Shown one piece after another: positions 47,601-60,636 of a stretch of 64,000 nt of DNA. The notes below the pieces were generated by a model, which saw nothing but the letters and a program-made list of their open reading frames with translations, was not told the origin of the DNA and made no database searches. Source of the DNA: Balanoglossus misakiensis (lineage: Eukaryota > Hemichordata); the NCBI GenBank assembly GCA_040954595.2, contig CM082589.2, forward strand, positions 5,146,001-5,210,000, written 5' to 3'. Within the stretch, counting starts at the first letter, position 1. Each line of letters opens with the position of its first letter. A program made the position numbers and the translations under genes.

Positions 47601-50600
47601 AACGCTAGTGCTTCTGTTGATAATTCTGCAGAAGTCGTTTCTGTTGTCATGTCTGTAGTTCCTAGAAGCTCTGTGGACTGGTGCGTAGTTGCCAACTCTG
47701 TAGATATTCTTAAACGTTCTTCTGTGGTGCGTCCTGTATGCGTCGGTTGTACTGTCGACTCGTCTGGTGTGGTCCATTGGGTTGTTGTGTCCTCAAAAGT
47801 AGTGCGCTCTGTATTCTCGGCTTCAGTTGGAAATTCCGCTGTGGGGTCTGTAGATAGCATTGGTTCTGTTGTCTGTTCAGTAGATGACAGCCCCTCATTT
47901 GTAACACCTGGAGTTGTCGAGTCTTTGCTTGTCATCTGTTCTGTGGAAAGGTGTACTGTAGTCATTTGTGTGGTTGTATGCTCTGTAGTAATCTGCATTT
48001 CTGTTGTCTGTTCTGGAGTTGTCAGCTCTTCTGACGACTGAGGTCGTGTTGTCTGTTGTTCAGTTGTCGGGTGTGAAGTTGTCGACGCGTCTCTCTGGTC
48101 AGTGGTCACTGGGTCATCTGGGATTTGGTTGGTTGTCGTCATCTGTTCTGTAATAAAATAAGTATTGGTTGATTGTTCAGAGGGTGTGACTTGGTGCGTT
48201 GTATGGTCTAATGTCGTTTTTGATGTTGTGTGATATGCTGTTCTGTTGCTGGTTTGCCATTGTCAGTCTACTGTTTTCGTTGCCAGTAGTTCTGTTTTCC
48301 AGTTTTCGAAAGTGGACAAAGTCTGTCATATTGTCTACAGGTGCAACTTCTATTGTCCACTTTGCAGTTGTAAGTTTCTTTGTTTTCGTGTGTGAAGTTG
48401 TCGGGTCTGTCAATTCTGCTGTTGTTGTCACGTGGTTTGCTGTGTATCAAGTGGTTGTCGGCACTGTATTTGAATTTGTTGCTGTAGTTTGCTTTTGTTT
48501 TGTCAATTTTCTAATTTAAAGGAATACATTGTTGGTATCACTGTAGTACCTGCTTGCGTTGTTTGTGCAGGCGTTGTTTCCATTGTTGTTTGTACTGGTG
48601 ACGTCTGTCGCATTGTGTTAGGTGATGTATTGGTGCCTTGAGTTGTTGTTGCTGCCGTTGTTCTTGTTGTTGTTGTTGTTTTTGTTGTTGCTGTTGTTGA
48701 TGCTGCTGGTGTTGTTGTTACATCAACGGTACCTGAAAATGAAAATAATATTATGCATCATAGTGAAAAAGACATTTTAACATTTTAGATTGTTTTTAAA
48801 CGTCGTCAAATGCGGAACTCAAAAAGCATGAAAGTGGTATGTAGCGTGCAACTCGCCTCCTCTACAAATTTTGCCTATTTAATCTCCCTATTCTGGCTAT
48901 GTATCTGTCTCGGCCAACGAGAGAATTTCTGGAAATATAAGTGATCATTTTACTTCATTAACATGACATATTTAGAATACCATGATGCACTACCGTGGAA
49001 AGAAAATTCAAATTAAATACTCACCAAATTCACAAATGAAATTTGTCTCTGTCCTGTAATCCTCGTCATACCACGCCCAGTCTGAGGACGACCCTGTTCT
49101 CCTTAACACCATGTTGATATGTTTTGAGCTATCGCGATTGGGTTCGCCACTGTACCAATGTTTGTATATAATTTTATCTTCGGCATACCTATCTGAATCA
49201 ATTGACAAGATTGTATCTCAACTTTTTTTTCATTTAAGTCGAATAACACCAAAATTATTTTTCATACTTTTCCATAAAGTAAAACAAATGATTCAGAAAG
49301 ATGTATGATAACGTATCATTACGTTCAATGTTTTAAATCGATTAATACTTAACCCGGTGATAGAACATTCTAGGCTCAGAGAAATACACTGTTCTCATTA
49401 TTTATACATGGTATAAGTGTTCTTTACTTCGTACTTCATTTCAAGTGACTCCGAATTTATCAGAACAAAGACTTTGGAAATATAGACATTAACATCTCAA
49501 TTAAGACTTTTCTTAACTTTCTTTGAATGTACTGTGCTGTGTAAAAGACTGGTGTCTTGCGTCTCATAAATCGTGAGTGTTAAAAGTTGTCCAGACAAAA
49601 ATCTTCAGTCATGACTACCTGTAATCCACACCCAGTTTTCAGGATCGACACACAACGAGGTAGAAGATGAATAGTCACACTGTCCACCTGTCCAGAATTC
49701 TTCAGTGTTATTATATCCTTGTGAGTTGATATAACCAGTGACGTTGAGTTCCTCAGACTCCGAATCTAACCGGAGCAGCTGACCCCCACGGTACAGGCAC
49801 CACTCAAAAGCTTCGTACCACTTCTGTACAAAACTTCCTTCTGCTTGGAACCAATAACACCCATCTCCCAATTTTACAGTGCGGGCAAGGTTACCAGTCT
49901 CGTCCGTTATCGTCGGACATCCTATAGCAGCGATATTCTCTCCTGTTTCCAGTGGTGAAAATGAAGAATGTTTTCATCTTTTAGACCAGTTAGGTAACAG
50001 TAACAATGTTGTCGTTGCCAATCTGTTATCTAAAATATAGTAATTTTTCAACCCGTTACACTGCCTGCCACGGAACAAACAAAGCACTGTAACTGCCGTG
50101 TTCTGATATATCTATTTTATTGCGTCATTACACATTTAGTGTTCGGCAGAAATTGACTCGAAAAATCGATTTTTTTTATTTTAAAACCGCCCCAAAATTG
50201 CAGTGGTGTTTTCTTGTTATTTTCATTCAAGGGAAAATCAACTAAAAGTCTACACAATCTGAAATTCAGTATAATTTACAGCATATACGCATTGGCTTTA
50301 CTCTCGGCTTGGTCCAGATCTGACCAACTATTTCCCCTTTCACATATATCCGCGGGTGGTGATGCTGTTTTTACTCATGCCTGAATTTATTTTGGCAAAT
50401 AATCCCTTTCTTGAGATTTTCTTCATACAAAGTATTGGACTCTGAACTCCGGTATCGAGAGAAAACCTTATGGTGATACAACTACTTCCCTTAGCCAATC
50501 ACAGATCAGAGTTCTCTTAGCCGTATCATATTACACCGGATTACCTCCACCAAAGTCCATGGCATATTGTTCGGATCTAATCACAATCGTCTCTAATCAA

Positions 50601-51539
50601 AATTATTGGCATCACTACGATAGCTAGTCAACCTACTCACTTGAGCATTTATAACTTAACATCTGTAAAATTATTTTAAATAACTAAATTCTATTTTCAT
50701 TGTCATTGTAATCTCACGTTGACTGAATTACAGTTGGAAAATGCAATCGACGAAGTATTTTACCCATCGATGTTTATATACAGTTAATGGAACATTGTCT
50801 TTTTGAATACCTATTATAGCTTGATATCGTCCTGTTAAGAGGTATGCATTTTTGGTTTCATTTATTTTAGCGTCATTACTTGGCCGCCCGAGACCGGCAA
50901 GTAACTTTCGAATGCTCAGTAATTATCCAATAAACAAGTTTGAGTATCACCTAGGATTCGTTATAAAACGTCACCAGAAATTATAGCATCATGTCGATGT
51001 AGTTAAATATACCGTTCGCTAGAATAGCTTATGGTGTAGAAATGAGGAATCGTGATCCTGAACCACTCTTCCGTAACATTTTCTAGAACGCCGGCACGAG
51101 TCAGCGGTCAGACTCGTTCATTTTACCCGCACGCCACAGCGATAAACGTCCGAAGCCGAGTTTAGATGGTCACGCTGAATTTTTGGACAGTATAAAATAT
51201 GTGTAGGGGTACACGAATTTGGGATATTTAAACACACGCGTTACAAAACTTGTGAAAATACCTGCAATACTGCAGTTATCGATTATACAATGACTATATA
51301 TATACCTGATGTTTGCTGATGCAACGTCCTTGCAGACGACTTCCACGGGTTCTGTAAACAAACGCGGAACACGGATGTTCCGTGTACAAAGTCGGATGTT
51401 ATGATACGAACAACCGTCTTCAGTTAGTTGATAGTTTCTTACCTTGAACGTGTGTCACAGAATGACACGCCACCATCACAATCACCACCAAGTGAAGCGA
51501 CGGGCCGCCATCTGCCGCTGTTGAGTGTGCCCAGCTCAT
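44686..51539 (-). CDS. Lectin receptor B: CTLD, long Thr-rich mucin stalk, TM, tail
   Basis: Seven exons (51539-51443, 49942-49619, 49192-49025, 48732-48550, 48147-45799, 45413-45329, 45001-44686) join in phase into 1173 residues. Exon 1 is the signal peptide, hydrophobic core LHLVVIVMVAC. Exons 2-3 are a C-type lectin-like domain (about 33-196) with CYWFQAE, FEWCLYRGG, FWTGGQC, GEPN, WAWYDED and FICEF. Exons 4-5 are an extracellular stalk of about 840 residues dominated by Thr with Glu, Ser and Gln in irregular TTEQTT-like units, expected to be densely O-glycosylated and rod-like. Exon 6 is the TM helix (LLILLIFLLLILIIVIYY). Exon 7 is a 105-residue tail with IPRV, YKNL, YMYDTDEF, FYKVM and a Tyr-rich C-terminus. 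It is the closest paralogue of gene C by head and tail. Confidence 0.88.
45799..48147 (-). repeat. Mucin stalk exon of lectin gene B
   Basis: One 2349 nt exon, exactly 783 codons, phase 1 at both ends, coding degenerate Thr/Glu/Ser repeats of about 8-12 residues. Unlike the corresponding exon of gene C there is no long identical unit, so it looks old or strongly diversified. The opposite strand is also largely open because of the codon pattern, but that frame is not a gene. Confidence 0.85.
48170..48520 (-). pseudogene. Decayed stalk exon in intron 4 of lectin gene B
   Basis: On the minus strand this intronic stretch still reads Thr-rich stalk-like sequence (VTTTAELTDPTTSHTKTKK, and further upstream TTATNSNTVPTTT followed by a stop). 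Stops and frame changes break it, and it is not needed to join exons 4 and 5, which agree in phase without it. It is best explained as a duplicated or former stalk exon that has lost function. Confidence 0.55.
49943..51442 (-). other. Intron 1 of lectin gene B
   Basis: A 1.5 kb AT-rich intron between the signal-peptide exon and the lectin domain. I see no coding or repeated content. Confidence 0.5.
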
Positions 51540-52083
51540 GACTGAATGCACGGGGTTTTTACATTACTGTATATAGATTAACAAGAAGCGCAGGCTTTTT
51601 GGTATCAGGGTTAATCAAGTCAAGGATTGATTTCAACGAAGACGCAAACAGTGCATGATACCAAGCGGCCCTGATAAGCTGATCAGGCGTGACACAATTT
51701 CAGTGACCCCAAAATAAGACCCCAGACCAGCAAGTACAATTTCAGGGTGAGGTTCATTAGTCTGTGCGTATGTTAATGCTTTGGAATGTGGTTTTCAAAT
51801 AAAAAATGATGTTGCATTCGTGAATAAATCGATTCTAATCAATTTCGCCCCGAGTAAGTTACCCATTTTAGTTGAAGTGGGTTGTATCTGTATTGCAAGG
51901 GCGTTTCACAAGAGGGCGCTATGAGTGTATGACTCTAGCTGCAGAATGGATAAACCGTTAGAACCCATATTAACACAGTCGGACACAGAGACTTGCATTG
52001 AAAGCACTTATATTATCTTTAATTTATACATAACTATACCTGGGTAAAATAGCGTGTCTGAGTACTGGAGTTCTTAATACAAT
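51540..52083. other. Short gap between lectin genes B and C
   Basis: The 5' flank of gene B and the 3' UTR of gene C are compressed into 544 nt. A minus-strand ATTAAA at 52023-52018 may be the polyadenylation signal of gene C. Confidence 0.4.
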
Positions 52084-55000
52084 TCAGTAAAAAGATCCAC
52101 GATTATAGTAAGAGGCATTTACTGCGTAATTGCGAGAGGAGACATTGGCAGGCACTTTGTAGATCTCGTCAGTATCTGACGTCATGGTTTCACTGCCACG
52201 AAATTCATCGGCATCGTACATGAACGTCGCCAGGTCGAGATCCTCGTTGCGCAGTTCCAGGTGTTTGTATGGATGGTCGGGATGTGAATACACTCGCGGT
52301 ATTACAACTGTCTCGTTTTCTCTGTTGGCTGTCCCGGTCTTCATCGTATCTACATCTTCTTCGCCAGTTTCGGGTTTTCGTTTCCTGTTGTCAGAAACAG
52401 AAAAATGTAAACTTTTTTACCAACTGATGAAAACAGTCGTACATTATTTGTAGGTTGTGTCCATCCTTACAATCTATACTCAGCTGGAAGGCTGGAAATC
52501 TACTATTCTATATTATTGGGGCTATGTTTGCCATTTCAGATTGCCTACCCGATTGCTTGTAGTAGAATTTCGGTACCGATCCAAAGGGATAGGCTAAGTC
52601 TGTTCGTTCAAATTCTGAGCATTCTGGAAGCAATTTCTAGACATTTTTGAAGTTTTGGTTGTAAATATCACAGCATATCAGCTGCTAGGTTGCTTGTTAC
52701 ATATTCTGCTCATTTATGTCGGGCACGTCTTCCTTGAATGATGGCAACCATATTAGAAAACTGAGAATAGAATTGAGTGTTAAATTACATAAATGCACAT
52801 GGTACCAATGTACTCACCTTGATAACCAGATGGCTATGATTAAAATCAAGAGCAGCAGGAGAATGAAGAAGATGGTCAAAAACGTCCCCACAATAATCCA
52901 AACTGTTAAAACAAAGATAGTGATTACTGTTAATGGGTACAATCATTTTATGCTAGCATATAATGCAATCTCATCCGAACCATGTACAATTTCCAAGTGA
53001 AGTACCATCAGTCATAGCATATTGATTATCAATAACATACCTGTTTCTACTGATGGTTCCTCTGTTGTTCTCGACAGAACTGTTGATATTGACTTAGTTG
53101 TATTAGATTCCAATGTTGATCGTTCTCCATTACCATCTGTTGTTGTCACGTGGTCTGTCGGTTGATCCGAAGTGCGTTGTTCTTCTGTTGTCTGCACTAC
53201 AGTTGATGGTTGCTCTGTCGAATATGTCTTTGTTGTGGGTTCGTGTGTTACCACGTCTGTACTTGACAGCTGTTGTGTTGTCGGTTGGACAGTGGTCACG
53301 TCTGTCATCTGGTTTGTTGTTGGTGTGTCTTTTGTGCTCTGTTGAGCCACTGTTGTCATTGTTTCTGTAGTATATGAGCGTTTTACTGTTGAGCCCGCAG
53401 CCGATGTGTATTCTGTTGTGAAGTGTCCTGTAGATGGCACTTCTTTGCTTGTCTGGTCTGATGACGTCATCATATGTGTTGTCTGTATGTCTGTTGAAAA
53501 TTCTGTTGTCATGTACATGTATTTAGTTGTCATTCTGCTCGTCTGGTTTTCAGTAGACAGAACTGTGGTCCCTTTTGTAGATGTCGCTTCTTCGCTTGTC
53601 TGCTCTGTTGATGTCTGCATTTCTGTTGTCTGTATTTCTGTTGAAAATTCTGTTGTCATGTCTGCAGTTGTCATTCTGCTCGTCTGGTCTTCAGTAGACA
53701 GAAGTGTGGTCCCTTCTGTAGATGTCGCTTCTTCGCTTGTCTGCTCTGTTGATGTCTGCATTTCTGTTGTCTGTATTTCTGTTGAAAATTCTGTTGTCAT
53801 GTCTGCAGTTGTCATTCTGCTCGTCTGGTCTTCAGTAGACAGAAGTGTGGTCCCTTCTGTAGATGTCGGTTCTTTGCTTGTCACTTCTGTTGATGTCTGC
53901 ATTTCTGTTGTCCGTATGTCTGTTGAAAATTCTGTTGTCATGTCTGCAGTTGTCATTCTGCTCGTCTGGTCTTCAGTAGACAGAAGTGTTGTCCCTTCTG
54001 TAGATGTTGGTTCTTCGCTTGTCACTTCTGTTGATGTCAGTATGTCTGTTGTCTGTGCGTCTGTTGAAAATTCTGTCGTCATGTCAGCAGTTGTCATTCT
54101 GCTCGTCTGGTCTTCAGTAGACAGAAATGTGGTCCCTTCTGTAGATGTCGGTTCTTCGCTTGTCAGCTCTGTTGATGTCTGCATTTCTGTTGTCTGTATG
54201 TCTGTTGAAAATTCTGTTGTCATGTCAGCAGTTGTCATTCTGCTCGTCTGGTCTTCAGTAGACAGAAGTGTGGTCCCTTCTGTAGATGTCGCTTCTTCGC
54301 TTGTCAGCTCTGTTGATGTCTGCATTTTTGTTGTCTGTGCGTCTGTTGAAAATGTTGTCGTCATGTCAGCAGTTGTCATTCTGCTCGTCTGGTCTTCAGT
54401 AGACAGAAGTGTGGACCCTTCTGTAGATGTCATTTCTTCGCTTGTCTGCTCTGTTGATGTCTGCATTTCTGTTGTCTGTATGTCTGTTGAAAATTCTGTT
54501 GTCATGTCTACAGTTGTCATTCTGCTCGTCTGGTCTTCAGTAGACAGAAGTGTGGTCCCTTCTGTAGATGTCGGTTCTTCGCTTGTCTGCTCTGTTGATG
54601 TCTGCATTTCTGATGTCTGTATGTCTGTTGAAAATTCTGTCGTCATGTCTACAGTTGTCATTCTGCTCGTCTGGTCTTCGGTAGACAGAAGTGTGGTCCC
54701 TTCTGTAGATGTCGCTTCTTTGCTTGTCTGCTCTGTTGATGTCTGCATTTCTGTTGTCTGTGCGTCTGTTGAAAATGTTGTCGTCATGTCAGCAGTTGTC
54801 ATTCTGCTCGTCTGGTCTTCAGTAGACAGAAGTGTGGTCCCTTCTGTAGATGTCGCTTCTTTGCTTGTCTGCTCTGTTGATGTCTGCATTTCTGTTGTCT
54901 GTGCGTCTGTTGAAAATGTTGTCGTCATGTCAGCAGTTGTCATTCTGCTCGTCTGGTCTTCAGTAGACAGAAGTGTGGTCCCTTCTGTAGATGTCGCTTC

Positions 55001-58000
55001 TTCGCTTGTCAGCTCTGTTGATGTCAACATTTCTGTTGTCTGTATGTCTGTTGAAAATTCTGTCGTCATGTCTACAGTTGTCATTCTGCTCGTCTGGTCT
55101 TCAGTAGACAGAAGTGTGGTCCCTTCTGTAGATGTCGCTTCTTCGCTTGTCAGCTCTGTTGATGTCAACATTTCTGTTGTCTGTATGTCTGTTGAAAATT
55201 CTGTCGTCATGTCTACAGTTGTCATTCTGCTCGTCTGGTCTTCAGTAGACAGAAGTGTGGTCCCTTCTGTAGATGTCGGTTCTTCGCTTGTCTGCTCTGT
55301 TGATGTCTGCATTTCTGTTGTCTGTATGTCTGTTGAAAAGTCCGTTGTCATGTCTGTAGTTGTCATTCTGCTCGTCTGGTCTTCAGTAGACAGAAGTGTG
55401 GTCCCTTCTGTAGATGTCGCTTCTTCGCTTGTCAGCTCTGTTGATGTCAACATTTCTGTTGTCTGTATGTCTGTTGAAAATTTTGTCGTCATGTCTACAG
55501 TTGTCATTCTGCTCGTCTGGTCTTCAGTTGTACTGAATTGTTCAGTTGTCGGGCCTCGTGTTGTCCAGTCACTTGTCATCAGTTCGTCTGTCACCTGACC
55601 GTTTGTTGTGAACGCTTCTGTAGTTTTCTGTTGGTCTGTTGTATGTTCTGTGAATATGAATATATTTGGCGTTATTATGCTTGTAGATAGAAGTTATCCT
55701 TTTGCAGTTGTTATAGTTGGTCAGTTTCCTTAGTTGTCAGTTGATATGTGGTAAGAATGTTTCATATCATATACATTGATATTATGTCTTTAGTTTTTGT
55801 GTGGTCTTTGGTTAACTGTTAAAATTATGTCGTCTGTGATGCACTAGTAACCAGCAGTGGCTTTGTCGTATTGTCTCTTTAAAAACTTTCTGTTCTGTTG
55901 TCATGTGGATATATTTGCCACCAGCCGCCTTGTATAGACATGTTGAAGATCGTTCTGTCAGAATCAGTGGTTCTATAGTCGTCTCTGTAGCTGTCGGTAT
56001 TTTATTCAAGAGTTCTGTTACATTACCAATAGTTGAAACTTCTGTTATCTTGTTTGTGGGTGTCATTTCTGACGTTTCCTGTTGTAATGTTGTCTGTTCT
56101 GTCGTCTCTATTGTTGTAGTGGCTTGATTTGTAGTATCTTGAATGGTTGTTGGGATTTCTGTTGTCTGTCTCGTAGTTATTGATCCTTGAGTTGTTAATT
56201 GTCCCGTTGTAAATAGTGTTGTCAGTGCCGTAGTCTTTTGCGTTGTCTGTGCTGTTGTTGTGGGCAGTGTAGTAGTTATGATAGATGTTGTGACTTCTGC
56301 GAGATCTGAAATATGAATATAAAACATAATTCAATAAAGTCACTTTTTTTCCTTTTCCTTCGATTCCAATAGAATAATATGACAAGGTTTCTTGCTTTAA
56401 ATTTGGCAAGCAAATTACCTACCGAATTCACAGATAAAGTTCGTCTTTGCGTCATACATTTCGTCATACCATCCCCAGTAAGACAGGAACCCAGTCCGCC
56501 TCAAGACCATGTTGATGTTCTTATCTGATGTACTGCTAGGATTAGGCTCGTTTGTATCCCAGTTGGTGTAAGACATGGTCTCACCAGTCGACCCACCATC
56601 TAGATAAATATATAATGTGTCAATTGCTTTTCGATTTAAATTCGGATTGAAAATTGTTATATTTGTACAAGTCCATATGATACCATTTCATAAGATAGGA
56701 AAACACGAATTGATAAGGCATCATTGTGGTCGGCACTTGAAAGCTACTAAGGACGATGAGAGTTTACATATTCCATCCAACACTACATTATTCATTCTTA
56801 TCGAGAAAGTGCATTATTCATTTGTGATATTCATATATTCAATATTCTCTGTATGTAAATGCGTCATTTCACGTACACTTGTGATAGCAAATGGCTGTTC
56901 ATGACATGATGGATAAGAAGAAAACACTTTACAAAGAGATAGACAATGTAGATGGTATATGCTTTCTCGAGTTGTAATATCTATGGTGGTAGGCTCCCTA
57001 CATTTTTCATAGATTTTGCATATGGTATCAACCATCAGAGGAAACACAAACTAGGTTTTTACCTGCAAACCACAGCCAGTCGGTAGGGTTATCACATTGG
57101 CCACCCCATACACCATTTGGGTTTCGGCATTTTCCACTTGTCCAGAATTCTTCCGTGTCTTTGTACGCCTGAGCGTTGATGTAGTTGATGACGTTGGTTT
57201 CTTCGACTGATGTCTCAAACTTGACTAGATTCCCACTACGTGACTTGCACCAGTCAATAGCCTCTTGCCAATATTTGAGTTCACTTCGTTCAGCTTGAAA
57301 CCAATAACACTTATCACCTACTGGCACAGTGCGGGCTGGTTGATCGGCAATGTCCAGTATTGTCGGACATCCCACAGCAGCGGAATCGGCTCCTGTTTCC
57401 AGAACAAACAACAAACAAACAAACGTCCGTTTTTGTTAACCAAATTGATTTCCATCAACATACAAGTATTAGACGACTGCCGAAGGCGTACTAAAGATAA
57501 GTTTTTTTTATTTATGTAGTTTTTGCAGGGGTTTCTTTTAAGGGGATTTTACTGACAATGCAAAGGCAATAAACAAAATTAGCAACATGGCAATCAACAT
57601 GATAACTGCATATGCACACACCACTTTCTGGTCAAATCGATCTGATACTGCTTCATACCGTGGCCCAATCCTGCATATTCTCCGCGTTCAGTGATTTCTC
57701 TCTATGTGACTACGTGAACACGAGAGGGTTAAAATGAAGGACATTTTAGAATGGATTGAGATACGTAGCGATTTCTTATTGTGATAAAAATCGCTTTCCC
57801 TGCAGTACAGCTGTACTTGTCACATAGTTATGACATGCAACTGCGACAACTCGTTCGTGCATTATTTGGTACGACCTGCCTTTTTAGTTATTTTCAGAGA
57901 GGTCGGCACATATACAGTTATGTGTCGTTGTTCGAGTAGTGACGATACGATGGGTGTGTTGTGGCGATGAAGAAATTAGGAAGTTCTTACCTTGAGTGTG

Positions 58001-58087
58001 TACAACAGAATTACACATCACCATCACGGACACCACAAACACAAAGTGGATGTCGCGGTGAAGTTGCTCGCCAAAATTCGCTGCCAT
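52084..58087 (-). CDS. Lectin receptor C: CTLD, stalk of fifteen 47-residue repeats, TM, tail
   Basis: Seven exons (58087-57991, 57392-57063, 56599-56423, 56305-55922, 55647-53041, 52902-52818, 52384-52084) join in phase into 1326 residues. Exon 1 is the signal peptide (core IHFVFVVSVMVMC); the start at 58087 gives the same 97-nt first exon as gene B, but in-frame ATGs at 58135 and 58120 are possible. Exons 2-3 are a C-type lectin-like domain with CYWFQAE, DWCKSRSG, FWTSGKC, NEPNPS, WGWYDE and FICEF. Exons 4-5 are a Thr-rich stalk of about 1000 residues containing the 141 bp tandem array. Exon 6 is the TM helix (FLTIFFILLLLLILIIAIW). The tail keeps IPRV, DHPYKHLEL, MYDADEFRG and a terminal SYYNRGSFY, parallel to gene B. 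The donor closing exon 4 (gtggca at 55921) is weak and the least certain point. Confidence 0.87.
53411..55531 (-). repeat. Tandem array of fifteen 141-bp coding units
   Basis: Each unit codes 47 residues that begin STEDQTSRMTT and end TSTEGTTLL. Fourteen units have exactly the same length and differ at few positions (for example ADMTT or VDMTT, TELTS or TEQTS, SEEAT or SEEPT); the fifteenth has two extra residues and diverges at its end. Changes are shared between neighbouring units, as expected of unequal crossing-over or gene conversion. The region is an obvious length-polymorphism candidate and prone to assembly collapse. Confidence 0.95.
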
Positions 58088-58135
58088 CGGGCTTACCCAG
58101 CTCCTGCAGACTGAATGCATCGAGTTGATGAGCAT

Positions 58136-60636
58136 CTCCGTACATGGAACAAAACCAGAAGTTGACCTAGTTCGGTGCCATTACGCAAGTGTGGCTATCA
58201 GGGCTAATCAAGTCGACGGTACGTTTTAGCTTTAAGAGAGACAGCGATCCCGCGCGGGATACAGCGTTCGGCCTATCACCGACGACCAAATATAACTTTA
58301 TTGACCCCCCAAAAACAAACTGACCCGGATCTTATGACACTTTCGGGATTTTCTCCTCCGATCCACGTGGAAATATTTCTGCATTCCCATGATTTCTTGA
58401 TAACAAAAGTTACATCCTTGAAGAAGGTGTTCTTAATCACCGACGTCCTAATCCAGTTCCCCATTTTGATGAGACAATACTCCACCTTGAAGGACGTTCC
58501 TATGAAGAGAGTTACGATAGTACATGGCGTAGTTCCAGAGAAACAAGAGGAACTTGCTTATCGGTGTCAACGGTTCCTTTCTTATACCGCGCATAATTGA
58601 AATTTTCATGGCAATGACTGATGACGTGATTTCTCGATGAGATGACGGTTTATCTTTTAGCTAATATGTAATTAGATTTAAGTGGCTTATGATACGATAT
58701 GTCACGGATCACGATCATGTGTTACAAGTTAATTATATAGATACACAGATACGTGGTACATGTATGCGCGAGTGAGTCTGGGATAAACAGGATCGGAGGC
58801 AGGCACATGGGGAAATGGCTGTATACATGTAATTAGTATATTCTACTCAACTCAAACCATCACAATAGTGATCAGCGATCAGCACGTTACACTAAATTTT
58901 ATAAAACGACAAAATATAGTGCCACTAGACTCGTGCCAATCAAAATGTTATAAAACGGCGATTTATCACTTAACAATTCAGGGGAATGCGGTATGGCACA
59001 CTGCATATTTTTTATTCAGTATTTTCTGTATGTTTTCGATGCAGAAGTTGCACTTGACTCCCACTCCAAAATGTTGGCTGTTAACTTTTCAGTTTACAAT
59101 CAAGTTATTACAGCATATACTTATCACTTCTTAAATTTATAGCATGCAATAAACACCAACCTCTTTAGCAGACAGTTGCAAATCTGACTGTGTAGGGACG
59201 CAAAAATAAATCAAACGCGCGGAAAACACCAAAATCAGAACCACCGATGTGTTAAGCCCAGTGTTTGTAAACGTGCAAACTGAAATAACCCTATAAGCCT
59301 TCACCGTTTCGGATAACGAAGACTGTTTTTATCGTTGAAAGCATGGAAATGCATATTATCAGTATGGTCACAATCGAGTGGCAGTCGCCAACCACTGGTC
59401 CAAGTCAAGTACAAATACACAAATCATCGTGTACCTAAATGTTTGACCTTTGTAATCGCCGAAAGATACCGGGTCTGTGTGCGTTGCGCGATTAATGTCT
59501 CGTAATTGAGACGATACTTGCTATTAGCATAGTCATTACATGAAGCCTGAGGGGACCCTTTCCCTTCTAGCTCCGTGGTTATTCTCACCAAGAGCATGTA
59601 TTGTGTGATGTGTCTACTTTAACATACTGAATATATTTACCCGTACTGAAATACAGTCACAGATTAATACGTGAAAAAGTGGTGTCATTAAATTATGTCA
59701 TAAATCAAATTTTATAACTATAAAGCTGTGGGCACCAGTTATTCGCTAAAACACATAATGAAGTGCTGGGTGAGGGCGCTCATCAGGTCAAATTATATGT
59801 TCATCGTATGGAGAATGGTGTTATAAAAACAACAGAATTGCTAGGCTATACCTGTGTCGTGCAAAAAAAAACAATTTAAATTCAATTAAAATTTGCTTTG
59901 AGTTAGCCAAAATCCGAGAGATGGAAAAAAGTAACCAAATTTGTCAAATTAACATTTAACACAATTTTAGGGCCAATTTGTGATTATAAGTGGACGTGTC
60001 AATAGACATCCAGGCACAATTGTTCAATGACAGAATGTGGTATATTGTTTAATCTACCAGCAAAACGCAATGTAAGCCTTTCCTCACATATGTAAATTTG
60101 TGGTACACAAATTAAACACCAGACTCTCCCTCGCATGCAAATATCAATGCGGGGTCATTGTTTAACTTTATGCAATTTCATACGGTTGTTGTGGCAGAAA
60201 TAATATTTAACCACGACAGTAAGTACAGTGTAATGTTTTTACTCGATCTACATACATCTGTATGACTTTTTTTACATAAGCTTAACGTTTATCCCTGTGT
60301 CTGGAGTAAGCAGAGAATTAACTCAGACTGGTGCTGACTTCTAGTAAACTACCTGCCTCAATACGGTACGTTTGGAGGACGAATTCCTCAAATACAAATT
60401 TATTTATTTATGTTTTTTTATTATCACGATAATATTCTTAAAACGTCTGATGAATTTCTGGTGGCCAGACATTGCACACGCGTGGTGTAATGATCAAAAA
60501 AGCCCTGTCGCTCTAGTTAAATGCACGTCCGATATGTTGGTGTAGAATAAACTTATAGAAAACAGTATTATGTATCATAATTTGTTTCTTTCTCCGTTTA
60601 ATCTCAGTGCTCAGTTGAACAGGAAGATTTCGAAGA
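58136..60636. other. Region between lectin gene C and the sulfotransferase gene
   Basis: The divergent 5' flanks of lectin gene C (-) and the sulfotransferase (+) share this 2.5 kb. Open segments such as 58301-58600 have no recognisable domain. No RNA gene or repeat family is evident. Confidence 0.4.

Noticed and set aside
46917-48041. A 374-codon plus-strand open frame opposite the lectin B stalk
   Set aside because: Same cause: Thr codons on the minus strand give Val/Ser/Cys codons on the plus strand without stops.
53406-55598. A 730-codon plus-strand open frame opposite the lectin C stalk
   Set aside because: It is the antisense shadow of the 141-bp repeats. The minus-strand frame has matching splice sites, phase and flanking domains; the plus strand has none.
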